The position numbers and the translations under genes are program-made. 64,000 nucleotides of DNA from Pyxidicoccus caerfyrddinensis (GTDB lineage Bacteria > Myxococcota > Myxococcia > Myxococcales > Myxococcaceae): assembly GCF_010894405.1 (NCBI RefSeq), contig NZ_JAAIYA010000006.1, positions 517,111 to 581,110 of the forward strand. The letters run 5' to 3'. Shown here one piece after another: positions 43,901-51,662 of this stretch. Each line of letters starts with the position of its first letter. Positions within the stretch are counted from its first letter, which is position 1. A model generated the notes under the pieces. The model ran no database searches and was not told the DNA's origin. It saw only the letters and a list, made by a program, of their open reading frames with translations.

Positions 43901-45706
43901 CAGCGCGGGCTCCACCTCCACGCGTCCCCCGCCAAAGCCCACGTGCGAGGGGCGCTGGAGCTTCCAGGTGGCCTCCGGCCAGGACAGCGACAGCGCGTCC
44001 ACCGCGAGCCCCTGGCCGTCCTCGTCCACCATGCCGCCCAGCGCGAGGCCCAGCTGCGCGTCACCCTGCACGCGCACGGTGGCGTCCAGCTTCCGCTCGC
44101 GCGTGGCGACGGTGGCCGCCAGGTCCTTGAAGTTGCGCCCGCCCGTGCGCAGCTGGGCCACCACCACCGAGGCGTCCGTGTCCAGCGGCCGGGTGACGTC
44201 CGGCAGCTCCACCTTCACGGACAAATCCTTCAGCGCCAGGTCCGGGCCATACGCCAGCGACGCGAAGCTGCCGTGCGCCTCCAGGCCCGGCGTGCGCAGC
44301 GGGCCCTCCACGACGAAGTCCAGCGTGCCGCTGCCCGACATCGGCGCCACCGTGCCCGGCAGCAGCTTCGTCAGCGCCTGGGATAGCAGGGCCAGGTTGC
44401 CCGCGGTGAAGCCGCCGTCCACGCGCATCTTCTCCTGGGTGCCCTGGCCCTTCGCGCGCAGCGAGGCGCCCGGCAGCAGCACCTGGAGCCGCGACAGCGT
44501 GTACTGGCCGTTCTTCGCGCTGGCCTCCAGCTCCACCGGGCCCAGCGGCTGGCCCTGGTACTCGGACGGGGAGATGGTGAGGTCCACCTCGCCGTCCAGC
44601 GTCTCCAGGCTGGTGCCGCCGCCCTTCGCGGCGAGGTCCGCGTGCACGTTCGTCTTCGGGCCCTCCGCCACCAGCTGCGACAGGTCCACGTCCCGGGCCT
44701 TCGCGGTGAAGCCGCGGGTCTTCATGTGCTCCAGGTCCAGGTCGCCCTTCAGCTCCAGCTTCGCGTCCGCCGCCTGCGCCCGCGCGTCCGCGTTCACCAG
44801 GTCGCCGTCCATGCTGGCCGTGCCCTCCAGCGACACGGGCACCAGCAGGGGATAGGTGGGCACGAAGCCCTTGAGGAACGCGGGCGGCGCCACGAGGCGG
44901 CGCACCGTCACCTGCCCTTGCAGCTTGCCTTCGGGCTGGCCCGGGGGCGGCTCCGGCGGCAGCTTCACGTTGCCGCCCGCGTCCAGCACCAGCCCCGCGG
45001 CCTCCAGGCCCAGGTCCGCCTGGAGCGCGCCCTCCTCGCCACCGCCCTTCAGCGACAGGCGCACCGGACCGGACACGGGGAGCGCGAGCCCGCCGGTGGC
45101 CTCCAGGGTGGCGTTGAAGCCCTGCGTCGCCGCCGCGTAGCTCGCGGTGCCCTTCGCGTCGAAGTCCTCCAGCCGCACGTGGCGCTCGGGGCCGTCCTCC
45201 ACCTCCTGGCGGAAGTCGACGTAGCCGTCCTCGAGCACCAGCTCGTGCACGTCCAGCTTCAGCTTGCCCCGGCCCTTGGAGGGCTCCTCGGGCTTGGGCT
45301 CGCGGGGCTCCAGCGCGCGGGACAGGTTGAGGCCGCGCTCGTCCTGCGCGAGGTACAGGCGCGGGCGCTCCACCTTCGCCAGCGAGAGGTCCACGTGCTG
45401 GCGCACCAGCTGGCTCAGGCCCAGGCGCGCCTCCACGCGGGCAATCTCCGCGACCAGCTCGCCCTCCGGGTCATACAGCTTCAGGTCCGTGAGGATGATG
45501 CCGCCCGGCCACAGGTCCAGGCCGCCCAGCTCCAGGCGGCCGGAGAGCTGCTCGTTCGCCAGCGCGACGCCCTTGCGGACGAGCCACGCCTCCCCGCTGG
45601 AGCTGGTGAGGAAGACGAGCGCGCCCACCACGGCGAGCACGAGCACCGCCACGAGGCCGCCAAGCCCCCACAGCAGCCTGCGTCCCCAGCGCTTCCGGTC
45701 GCTCAA
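40913..45706 (-). CDS. tamB: TamB/DUF490 translocation and assembly module protein
   Basis: 1597 aa. One N-terminal helix (LLWGLGGLVAVLVLAVVGALVFL) anchors it in the inner membrane; a very long beta-rich AsmA/TamB-like body follows, and the C-terminal DUF490 domain (about the last 350 residues) ends with aromatic WSKEY, as is usual. TamB-family proteins bridge the periplasm and are linked to outer-membrane protein assembly and phospholipid transport. A charged insertion with KKRKKQQQ lies about two-thirds along. I place the start at TTG 45706, which overlaps the tamA stop (TTGA) and follows GGAGAGG; GTG 45739 is the alternative (11 more residues). Confidence 0.88.
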   Translation of the reverse strand: MSDRKRWGRRLLWGLGGLVAVLVLAVVGALVFLTSSSGEAWLVRKGVALANEQLSGRLELGGLDLWPGGIILTDLKLYDPEGELVAEIARVEARLGLSQLVRQHVDLSLAKVERPRLYLAQDERGLNLSRALEPREPKPEEPSKGRGKLKLDVHELVLEDGYVDFRQEVEDGPERHVRLEDFDAKGTASYAAATQGFNATLEATGGLALPVSGPVRLSLKGGGEEGALQADLGLEAAGLVLDAGGNVKLPPEPPPGQPEGKLQGQVTVRRLVAPPAFLKGFVPTYPLLVPVSLEGTASMDGDLVNADARAQAADAKLELKGDLDLEHMKTRGFTAKARDVDLSQLVAEGPKTNVHADLAAKGGGTSLETLDGEVDLTISPSEYQGQPLGPVELEASAKNGQYTLSRLQVLLPGASLRAKGQGTQEKMRVDGGFTAGNLALLSQALTKLLPGTVAPMSGSGTLDFVVEGPLRTPGLEAHGSFASLAYGPDLALKDLSVKVELPDVTRPLDTDASVVVAQLRTGGRNFKDLAATVATRERKLDATVRVQGDAQLGLALGGMVDEDGQGLAVDALSLSWPEATWKLQRPSHVGFGGGRVEVEPALTLTSGPQSLSLRGAKEGEQVTARVELGAFDLTTLPRAFVPESLGLGGTVTGHVAARGRLPRPDAEANLRWEDGRVQGYEGLQASVNARYVKDRATGKLAANLPVAKLTADFDVPVQGVLKRRRDPMSLKVNLEDLDVAGVMKLVKQPEGPSGHLSGTLAVVGPAREPKLDFVLRGKDMRYQVPPPGFSLKDPLAFELTAASDAQDGTLDARLNLEGLASQAYVALRTPFTLGGLMAKPPTPEEALSAALELEARVADLPLKLLEGMPGVDRPDGKVSAQVDIKGSVLVPQGRLAVQVAGATANGVPPQNGQLTVTGGEKDVKVTLAVQRQEGPLAQLEATLLAPLGALQDREVYGRIPFRIRGRLMPVAIQELPGLARARTSGPPPTPGTNPQGLQGVLAMEVAARGTLDTPEVDLTAGVQKLGVGALGLGQARLHYTYKGIHSAFDAMLTAPAGGTMLVTGGVDLDVSLPAFEKGLQYTRAPLEVSLKARNFDPSFLSGATEMVRSLGGLVQADAKLAGTVGAPTFQGTLAWKDGVLGLMGLGEYREIQLALEASQESIALRTLSAKAGNGSLRLEAPLTAVRTRAGEYELSSPKGNEHPLVTQDFPIIFDDQLMALVSLRAKVEGTLSERLVNLRNVSIPEATITLPELKRKDLQPLERPGDVVLVRNGVPVERKKRKKQQQASPGTPGAAGMAEKDKEENIPDATPSDRKRTAVGGSGVGAQAEDLAKAVDEAGEDEDVGTPQEAPLRTYWVNVNAPRNVWVKGSDVNVELGLSEDFRVEYREEARLFGEVRVLRGRVDVLGRRFDVQRDSQVRFTGPATVPYINVTAEHRNDSAKVTVFVTIRGQGRELTLKPTSDPPLPESEIYTLLATGRRTLERGSGASMTASAQAASVVGSLVANEARKALAAKLPLDVLSIEAGDSGLAGTKLEVGTYVTDKIYVGYTGRVGANLQQGENANAVRFEYQLGTRWSLEGQYGDARSGGLDLIWSKEY

Positions 45707-47916
45707 AACGCCTCTCCAATCGACAGGTGCAGCGCGCACAACCCGTCCGGGGCGCCCGCGAAGGTTGCTCCGCGAGTCTTCGGGCCGGTGGTGCTCCAGC
45801 TGCTACCAATCCCGAAGCAGCCGCCGGAGTCCGGATAGATGTACCCCGGGGTGGCGACGGGCAATCCCCTGCCGATGTTCAACCGCCGCGCGATGTCCAG
45901 CCGGATGGGTCCGACCACCGTGAGGTAGCGCAGCCCCAGGCCCAGCGCGTGGTAGTGGTCGGGACCGAACAGTTTGGGGCTGCCGGGCGAGCTGAAGTCG
46001 GCGATGCCCACCAGGCCGGAGTCATAGAAGGCCGCCACCACGAGGCTCTCGCTGAACTGGTAGCGCACCTCCAGCGAGCTCTCGAAGAGGCTGTTGCCGC
46101 CCACCGGCACGGTGTCCCACTGCTCGTTCTGCGACAGCACGATGTTGGACTGGCCGTCTCCAATGGGCTCCTCCACCGTCTCGGGCAGGGCGGCCATGGG
46201 GGACAGGCGCTGGCCGTTGAAGCCGCGCATGGCGGTGGCGCCGCCGGAGAAGAAGCGGGTGACGACGGAGCTCTGCCCGTTGCCGGCCGGGTTCAGCGTC
46301 CCCAGCCGCACCTTCACCGCGAGGATGAGCCGCTTCTCCTCGTCCAGGGGCCGGAAGAAGCGCACGTCCGGCAGCAGGCGCACGTAGGTGTAATCGCCGA
46401 AGAAGAGGCCACCGCCCTTCTGCACGGACAGCGCCAGGTAGTAGCCGTCGCGGGGCTCAATGGGGTCGTCCCGGCGATCCCAGGCGAAGGCCACCTCGAG
46501 GTAGCTCAGCGCCACGTCGCACTGGGTGACGTTGTTCGGGCAGCCCAGGACGATGGGCGGCACGGCCGCGTCCGCGCTGACGCGCCCGGTCAGCCGGTAC
46601 ACCTCGAGGTTGTACGAGGGGAAGATGGAGAAGCTGGCGTGGGGCTGCCAGATGACGCCCGCCTGGAGCTTCCCGCCCCAGAAGTCGTACGCCTGCTCCA
46701 GGCCGCGCTCGGCGGTGAGCGACGTCTGCAGGCGTAGGTCCCGGAAGAGGAAGCGCGGCTGCTCGAACTCGGTGGTGACTTCGAAGACGGGGCCGGCCTT
46801 GCTCCGGTTGAAGACGTTGGGGATGAAGGCGTAGCCCAGGCGTCCGCGCACGGTGAAGCGGCGCAGGCCGCCGCGGAAGTTGCGGTGCGTCCACTCGCCC
46901 AGCACGCGCGCCTCCTGCCGCGCGGCGTCGATGCCGAGACCGCCACCCAGCCGCACCGAGCGGAAGGGCGACTCGCGCACGTCCACCACCACCGGCACCG
47001 TTCCGGACTCCCGGTCCGGCGCCCCGCGGTTCACCTTCACCGCGCCGAACACGCCCATGCGGAACACGCGCGCCTGGGCCTCGGCCAGCGCCGTCTCGCT
47101 GTACCAGTCCCCCTTCTTCAGGCTGCCCTGCACCTGCTCGATGATGCGGCGCGGTGGCACCTGGGGGTTGGCGTCCGTGGCGACGAAGGTGTTGCCGAAG
47201 CGGTAGCGCGGGCCCGGGGTGATTCGCAGGTCCACCGTGGCCTGCTTCGTGGCCAGGTCCACCCGCACCTCGCCGCCGGCCTCCGCCTCCGCGTAGCCCA
47301 ACTCCCGCAGCCGGCCCTGCACCAGCCCCTTCGTCTCCTCCCAGGCCGCCTCGCGGAAGATGTCCCCCTTCTTCATGGGGAGGTCCGCCATCACCCGCTT
47401 CCGGTGCTCCTCGCGGAACTCCGGCGGCAGCGCGTCCAGGCCGGACTCCTTGATTTCGCCGATATGGGTGGGCTCGCCCTCCTTCACCTGCACCGCGAGG
47501 GAGACCGCGTTGGCGCCCTGCGGCTTCACCTCGCTGGAGACAATCTCCGCTTCGTAGAAGCCCTGGGCCTGGTAGTAGCGCTGGATGCGGCGCAGGTCGG
47601 CCTGCCAGGCGTTGGCGTCGAAGTAGCGCGGGCCGCCAAAGGGCCAGAAGCCCCACCAGGGCGTCTCCGAGGTGAGGATGCGGTCCTTGATGTCGCCTTC
47701 ACCGACCTCCTTCGTCCCCTCGATTTTGAGGTCATTGACCTTGGGGCCCGGAGGGCGCTCCTGCGTGGTGGCACAAGCGGCCAGCAGCAGCAGCAGCGCG
47801 GCGGTGGTGGCGAGGCGGAGGGTTCGGGGATGGGCGGCGGCCACGGGGGCGTTCTTAATCCGTGTGCCCGCCGCTGACTCGCCTCTTGCCAACGGAAAGT
47901 CGCCCCACTGTCGCAT
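45703..47916 (-). CDS. tamA: BamA/TamA-family (Omp85) outer-membrane protein with lipobox
   Basis: 737 aa. The N terminus carries a lipoprotein-type signal (ALLLLLAACATTQE, Cys near residue 48), then about three POTRA domains (about 58-320: VNDLKIEGTKEVG, THIGEIKESGLDA, RYRFGNTFVATDA). A C-terminal 16-strand barrel includes the conserved MRGFNGQRLSP segment. Omp85 proteins insert or assemble barrel proteins; TamA works with TamB, whose gene follows with a 4-base overlap. A lipobox is unusual for TamA and recalls the TamL variant of Bacteroidetes. ATG 47916 is used; an internal GTG (47844) would still leave a signal peptide. Confidence 0.85.
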   Translation of the reverse strand: MRQWGDFPLARGESAAGTRIKNAPVAAAHPRTLRLATTAALLLLLAACATTQERPPGPKVNDLKIEGTKEVGEGDIKDRILTSETPWWGFWPFGGPRYFDANAWQADLRRIQRYYQAQGFYEAEIVSSEVKPQGANAVSLAVQVKEGEPTHIGEIKESGLDALPPEFREEHRKRVMADLPMKKGDIFREAAWEETKGLVQGRLRELGYAEAEAGGEVRVDLATKQATVDLRITPGPRYRFGNTFVATDANPQVPPRRIIEQVQGSLKKGDWYSETALAEAQARVFRMGVFGAVKVNRGAPDRESGTVPVVVDVRESPFRSVRLGGGLGIDAARQEARVLGEWTHRNFRGGLRRFTVRGRLGYAFIPNVFNRSKAGPVFEVTTEFEQPRFLFRDLRLQTSLTAERGLEQAYDFWGGKLQAGVIWQPHASFSIFPSYNLEVYRLTGRVSADAAVPPIVLGCPNNVTQCDVALSYLEVAFAWDRRDDPIEPRDGYYLALSVQKGGGLFFGDYTYVRLLPDVRFFRPLDEEKRLILAVKVRLGTLNPAGNGQSSVVTRFFSGGATAMRGFNGQRLSPMAALPETVEEPIGDGQSNIVLSQNEQWDTVPVGGNSLFESSLEVRYQFSESLVVAAFYDSGLVGIADFSSPGSPKLFGPDHYHALGLGLRYLTVVGPIRLDIARRLNIGRGLPVATPGYIYPDSGGCFGIGSSWSTTGPKTRGATFAGAPDGLCALHLSIGEAF

Positions 47917-48022
47917 TCCGAGACCTGCGCGAAGTCAACAGTGTCCGGTGTCTCGCGCCGACAACCCCTCGTAATACAGCGACACGTGCAAGGCGGGCCG
48001 AGGTGCGCAAGATTGGCGCCCT

Positions 48023-48331
48023 ATGTCCCTGTCCTGGCGAATGAGAGTCCTGGGGTTCTCCGCGCTGGCGGTGTTCAGCTCCGCGTGCGGCGTGTCCGAT
48101 GACGAGGTGGTGAAGCTGAAGGAGGGCGAGAGCTTCGCGGACGCGCCCTACTGTGGCTCGTTCGGCTGCGAGGACCCGTACCAGCTCTGCGCCGAGGTCT
48201 TCCTGGAGTTCGGCCGCTCGCCCGCCATCTGCGTCTCCGACAACATCTGCGAGCGCCTGGAGTGCGCCAACCCCAACCGCCGGTGCGCCGTGTTCGACGG
48301 CTTCCCCGGCCAGGTGAAGTGCATCGACTGA
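48023..48331 (+). CDS. Small Cys-rich lipoprotein
   Basis: 102 aa. Signal peptide with lipobox FSSAC (Cys about 22), then about 80 acidic residues with eight Cys (YCGSFGCEDPYQLC, ICVSDNICERLECANPNRRC, VKC), likely a disulfide-knotted surface protein. The ribosome site is weak for ATG 48023; ATG 48041 would also leave a full signal. Divergent from tamA. Family unknown. Confidence 0.7.
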   Translation: MSLSWRMRVLGFSALAVFSSACGVSDDEVVKLKEGESFADAPYCGSFGCEDPYQLCAEVFLEFGRSPAICVSDNICERLECANPNRRCAVFDGFPGQVKCID

Positions 48332-48345
48332 AGGCCGCCTGGGCG

Positions 48346-48364
48346 CCCGGAAGCGGATTCCGGG
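48346..48364. terminator. Stem-loop between convergent genes
   Basis: 7-bp stem CCCGGAA (48346-48352) with TTCCGGG (48358-48364), loop of 5, between the small lipoprotein gene and malQ. Confidence 0.55.
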
Positions 48365-48442
48365 GGGCAAGGTATTCCCTCGCCAGCGCCTTCCCGGCGG
48401 AGACCTCCTCGCGGAGGTCGTCCGGTGGGAAGGGGTGTTCCT

Positions 48443-49993
48443 CTAGCGCCGCGCGGAGGCGGTGAGCCAGGCCAGGCGCTCGGCGGCGCCGCGGGTCTGC
48501 TCGTCCTTCAGCAGCGCGTCCGCGTCCTGGCTGATGCGGTAGGCCCAGTTCGAGTCGCTCATGGAGCCGGGCAGGTTGATGCGGTCTCTCGTGCCGAGGA
48601 TGTCCTGCCAGGGCAGCACGCACAAATCACTGCCGGAGTTGAGCGACGATGCCAGCATGGCGCGGTGGACCTCCGGGGTGAACTCGCGCGTGACGGGCAC
48701 GCCGTTCATCTCCGGCCACGCGCGGGCGGCGGCCTGGCGCTCGTCGTCGCGGGCGCCCTCCCACCACTCGGCGACGGTGTCCGTGTCATGGGTGCCCGTG
48801 GTGACGAGGGACACCGCGGGGAACTGGTGCGGGTTGCGGTAGGTGTTGTCGTCGCGCTCCCAGCGCATCACCCGGTAGCCCGGCAGCTTCAGGTCCGCGA
48901 GGATGCGGCGCACGAAGGGCGGAATCACGCCCAGGTCCTCGGCGACGATGCCGGCGCCTTCCGACAGCAGGCGGAAGTGCTTCTCGCCCAGGCGCTTGTG
49001 GCTCTCCTCGTCCGGAGGGACGAAGCGGCCGGTGGGCGTCTGCTCGTCGCGAATCCACTGGCGGAAGTAGCCCACCGCGTGGTCCACGCGGCGCAAGTCA
49101 TAGTAGCTGGCCGCCTTCTTCGCGCGCTTCTTCAGCCACGCGTAGTCGTCCTTCTCCATGGCGGCGAAGTTGAAGTAGGGCAGGCCCCAGTCCTGGCCGG
49201 TGGCGGAGAAGTCGTCCGGAGGCACGCCCAGGCGCGCGTCGCGCGGGAGGATGTCCGGGTGGGCCCAGCAGTCCGCGCTGTCCTGGCCGATGATGAAGGG
49301 CTCGTCGCCGCACAGCAGCACGTTGCGCGCCTTCGCCTGCTCGCGCACCGCGTCCCACTGGACTTCCGCCACCCACTGGAGCCACGCGTGGTAGCGCACC
49401 CGGCGCTCCAGCTCCTTCGCCTTCGCGGCCAGCGCTTCCGGCTGGCGGTGCTTCAGGGCCTCCGGCCACTCCCACCAGGGCCGGCGGTCCTCCTGCTCGC
49501 TGATGGCGGTGAAGAGGGCGTAGCTCTCCAGCCACTCGCCCTGGGCGTCGCGCCACTTGCGGAAGGCCTTCGCGCGCTCGGACTGGGGGCCCCAGTGCTG
49601 GGCCTCGAAGGTGTCGAAGGCGCGCGCGAAGGCGGCGTCCTTGAGCGGGAAGACCAGGTCGTAGCGGACGCGCGGCGCGGCACGGGCCTCGGAGAGCTTC
49701 TGGCGCTGCTCCTCGGAGAGGGCGGCCTCGCCACCGGAGGCGGTGAACTCCGGCAGCTTCTGCAGGTCGATGAAGAGCGGGTTGAGGCCGAAGGCCGAGC
49801 GCGTGGAGTAGGGGGACGGGTCGCCCGGCGCGGTGGGCAGCAGCGGGAGCACCATCAGCAGGCGCTGGCGCGCGGCCTTCATCCAGTCGAAGAGGCCGTC
49901 CATGGCGCCGAAGTCGCCAATGCCAAAATCCGTCTGCGAGCGGAGCGAGAAGAGTGGAAGCAGGAGACCGGAGAGCCGGCCAGGTGTGGACAT
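48443..49993 (-). CDS. malQ: 4-alpha-glucanotransferase (GH77)
   Basis: 516-aa amylomaltase that transfers alpha-1,4-glucan segments between oligosaccharides in maltodextrin or glycogen metabolism. GH77 landmarks: N-terminal SGLLLPLFSLRSQTDFGIGD and PYSTRSAFGLNPLFID; nucleophile region RRVDHAVGYFRQW (Asp about 304); acid/base AEDLGVIPP (about 345); third acid TGTHDTDT (about 398). Length is normal for the bacterial family. ATG 49993 fits the family N terminus (MSTPGRLSG), though its ribosome site is weak. Divergent from the DNA glycosylase gene. Confidence 0.95.
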   Translation of the reverse strand: MSTPGRLSGLLLPLFSLRSQTDFGIGDFGAMDGLFDWMKAARQRLLMVLPLLPTAPGDPSPYSTRSAFGLNPLFIDLQKLPEFTASGGEAALSEEQRQKLSEARAAPRVRYDLVFPLKDAAFARAFDTFEAQHWGPQSERAKAFRKWRDAQGEWLESYALFTAISEQEDRRPWWEWPEALKHRQPEALAAKAKELERRVRYHAWLQWVAEVQWDAVREQAKARNVLLCGDEPFIIGQDSADCWAHPDILPRDARLGVPPDDFSATGQDWGLPYFNFAAMEKDDYAWLKKRAKKAASYYDLRRVDHAVGYFRQWIRDEQTPTGRFVPPDEESHKRLGEKHFRLLSEGAGIVAEDLGVIPPFVRRILADLKLPGYRVMRWERDDNTYRNPHQFPAVSLVTTGTHDTDTVAEWWEGARDDERQAAARAWPEMNGVPVTREFTPEVHRAMLASSLNSGSDLCVLPWQDILGTRDRINLPGSMSDSNWAYRISQDADALLKDEQTRGAAERLAWLTASARR

Positions 49994-50125
49994 GGTGCGG
50001 CGCAATCTGCCCCAGCCCCGCTCCGGTGTGAACTGCTCCGACACCGAGCAGTGCGCGGGGGCTCCACTGCCTGACGGAACAGACTGCAGGCGGCGCCGCC
50101 AGCTGGCCCCGGGTACTATCCGAAC

Positions 50126-50707
50126 GTGAACTGTCTTTCGGAGTCCTTCTATGCGCGGCCCGCGCTCACCGTCGCCCGGGAGCTGCTCGGCACCCTGCTG
50201 GTGGTGGAGGGAGGCGGAGTGCGGCGGGTGGGGCGCATCGTCGAGACGGAGGCCTACATCGGCGAACACGACCTGGCCTGCCATGCCGCCAAGGGCGTCA
50301 CCCCGCGCACGGAGGTCATGTTCGGGCCGCCGGGGCGGGCCTACGTCTACCTCATCTACGGCATGCACAATTGCTTCAACGTGGTGACGGACGCCGTCGG
50401 GGTGGGCGCGGCGGTGCTGGTGCGGGCGGTGGAGCCCGTGGACGGGCTGGCCGAGGGGGAGCGCACGGACGGGCCCGGGAGGGTGTGCAAGGCCCTGGGC
50501 CTTACCCGGGAGCACAACCGAGTGGAGCTGTTCTCACCCGCGCTGCACCTGTTGCCGGGGGAGCCCATCCCGGAGGCCCGGGTGGCGCGGGGGCCCCGCA
50601 TCGGCGTGGACTACGCCGGGGTGTGGGCCGCGGAGCCCTTCCGGCTGTGGGTCCGGGACAGTCAACACGTCAGCCGGCCCCCCAAGGGAGCGCGCAAGCA
50701 GCCTTGA
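50126..50707 (+). CDS. DNA-3-methyladenine glycosylase (AAG/MPG family)
   Basis: 193-aa monofunctional base-excision enzyme for alkylated purines. Catalytic region RIVETEAYIGEHDLACHAAKG: Glu42 corresponds to human AAG Glu125 and Tyr44 to Tyr127. The flanking MFGPPGRAYVYLIYGMHNCFNVV segment is diagnostic. Start is GTG 50126 (VNCLSESFY), with no strong ribosome site. Next to an ECF sigma operon; whether they are co-expressed cannot be told. The AidB and AlkD-like genes in the window are also tied to alkylation families. Confidence 0.93.
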   Translation: MNCLSESFYARPALTVARELLGTLLVVEGGGVRRVGRIVETEAYIGEHDLACHAAKGVTPRTEVMFGPPGRAYVYLIYGMHNCFNVVTDAVGVGAAVLVRAVEPVDGLAEGERTDGPGRVCKALGLTREHNRVELFSPALHLLPGEPIPEARVARGPRIGVDYAGVWAAEPFRLWVRDSQHVSRPPKGARKQP

Positions 50708-50742
50708 CGGAAGTCGTCGCGGCTGGTTGGGTGCGCCCCGCC

Positions 50743-51357
50743 ATGTCCGACGAGGCCGCCAGGGAAGAGGACCGACAGCTCCTCGAGAGGGCACAGGATG
50801 GGGACGTTTCCGCCTTCGAGGCCCTGGTGGATGCCCACCGGGACAAGGTGTACGGCCTGGCCCTGCGCATGACGCGCTCCGAGGCCGACGCCGCGGAAAT
50901 CACCCAGGATACCTTCCTGTCCGCCTACCAACACCTCAAGGATTTCCGGGGGGATGCCGCCTTCGGGTCCTGGGTGCACCGCATCGCCGCCAACCACGCG
51001 CTCATGCGCCTGCGCCACCGCCGGGTGGCCCAGGCGGCCGAGCAGGAGCTCCAGGGGCCGGAGTTCACCGAGCGGGGCTCCCTGGCCGAGTACCCCATCT
51101 CCGACTGGAGCCGGGACGCCGAGGAGAAGGCCCTGGACGCCGAGCTGGGGACGGCCATCCAGCAGGCGACCGACCAGCTTCCGCAGGGTTATCGGGAAGT
51201 CTTCCTCTTGAAAGACGTGGACGGCCTCAGTTACGAACAGATTGCAGAGACGACGGGGGACTCCATCCCCGCCATCAAGAGCCGTTTGCACCGTGCCCGG
51301 CTCGCGCTCCGTGAAGCCATCGATGATTTCTACAACCGGGACAGTCGCGGGGCGTGA
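50743..51357 (+). CDS. ECF sigma factor (RpoE-like)
   Basis: 204 aa. Region 2 is at about 25-95 (LVDAHRDKVYGLALRMTRSE, AAEITQDTFLSAYQHLKDF, SWVHRIAANHALMRLRH) and region 4 at about 140-195 (LPQGYREVFLLKDVDGLSYE, IAETTGDSIPAIKSRLHRAR). It is followed directly by a zinc-finger anti-sigma gene, the typical arrangement of a stress-responsive ECF pair. The start ATG 50743 gives a family-length N terminus (MSDEAAREEDRQLLERAQDG). Confidence 0.93.
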   Translation: MSDEAAREEDRQLLERAQDGDVSAFEALVDAHRDKVYGLALRMTRSEADAAEITQDTFLSAYQHLKDFRGDAAFGSWVHRIAANHALMRLRHRRVAQAAEQELQGPEFTERGSLAEYPISDWSRDAEEKALDAELGTAIQQATDQLPQGYREVFLLKDVDGLSYEQIAETTGDSIPAIKSRLHRARLALREAIDDFYNRDSRGA

Positions 51358-51422
51358 AACGCGACGAAGCGTCCGGCATCTTCGAGAGGGACAAGGGCGC
51401 GCCGCAGCCAGCCGAGGTTCGG

Positions 51423-51662
51423 ATGTATAATTGCAAGGATTCGATCAACCTCCTGCTGGAATTCCTCGATGGCGAGATGTCCGCCGAGGAGGCACAGCAC
51501 GTGAAAGAGCACCTGCGCGGGTGCAGCCCCTGCCTGGACTTCCTGCGCACGTACCGGGCGACGCCCGGGCTGTGCAAGAAGGCCCTGGCGGCGAAGATGC
51601 CGAAGGAAGTCTCCGAGAAGCTGACCGAGTACCTTCGCTCCAAGATCAAGTCCGCCTCGTGA
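51423..51662 (+). CDS. Zinc-finger (zf-HC2) anti-sigma factor, soluble
   Basis: 79 aa. The zinc motif is MYNC...HVKEHLRGCSPC (Cys4, His31-x3-Cys-x2-Cys type), the ASD fold that binds ECF sigma regions 2 and 4. There is no membrane helix, so it would be a cytoplasmic sensor, possibly redox-sensitive through the Cys residues. ATG 51423 has GAGG 5 bases upstream and begins at the domain; an in-frame GTG at 51354 overlaps the sigma stop and would add 23 residues. The next gene overlaps its stop by 4 bases. Confidence 0.85.
   Translation: MYNCKDSINLLLEFLDGEMSAEEAQHVKEHLRGCSPCLDFLRTYRATPGLCKKALAAKMPKEVSEKLTEYLRSKIKSAS

Noticed and set aside
41402..44386. 994-codon open frame on the plus strand opposite tamB
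   Set aside because: Its translation is rich in His, Arg, Ala and Gln with no domain, and it lies wholly opposite a well-supported gene. Such frames arise from the extreme GC bias at third positions.
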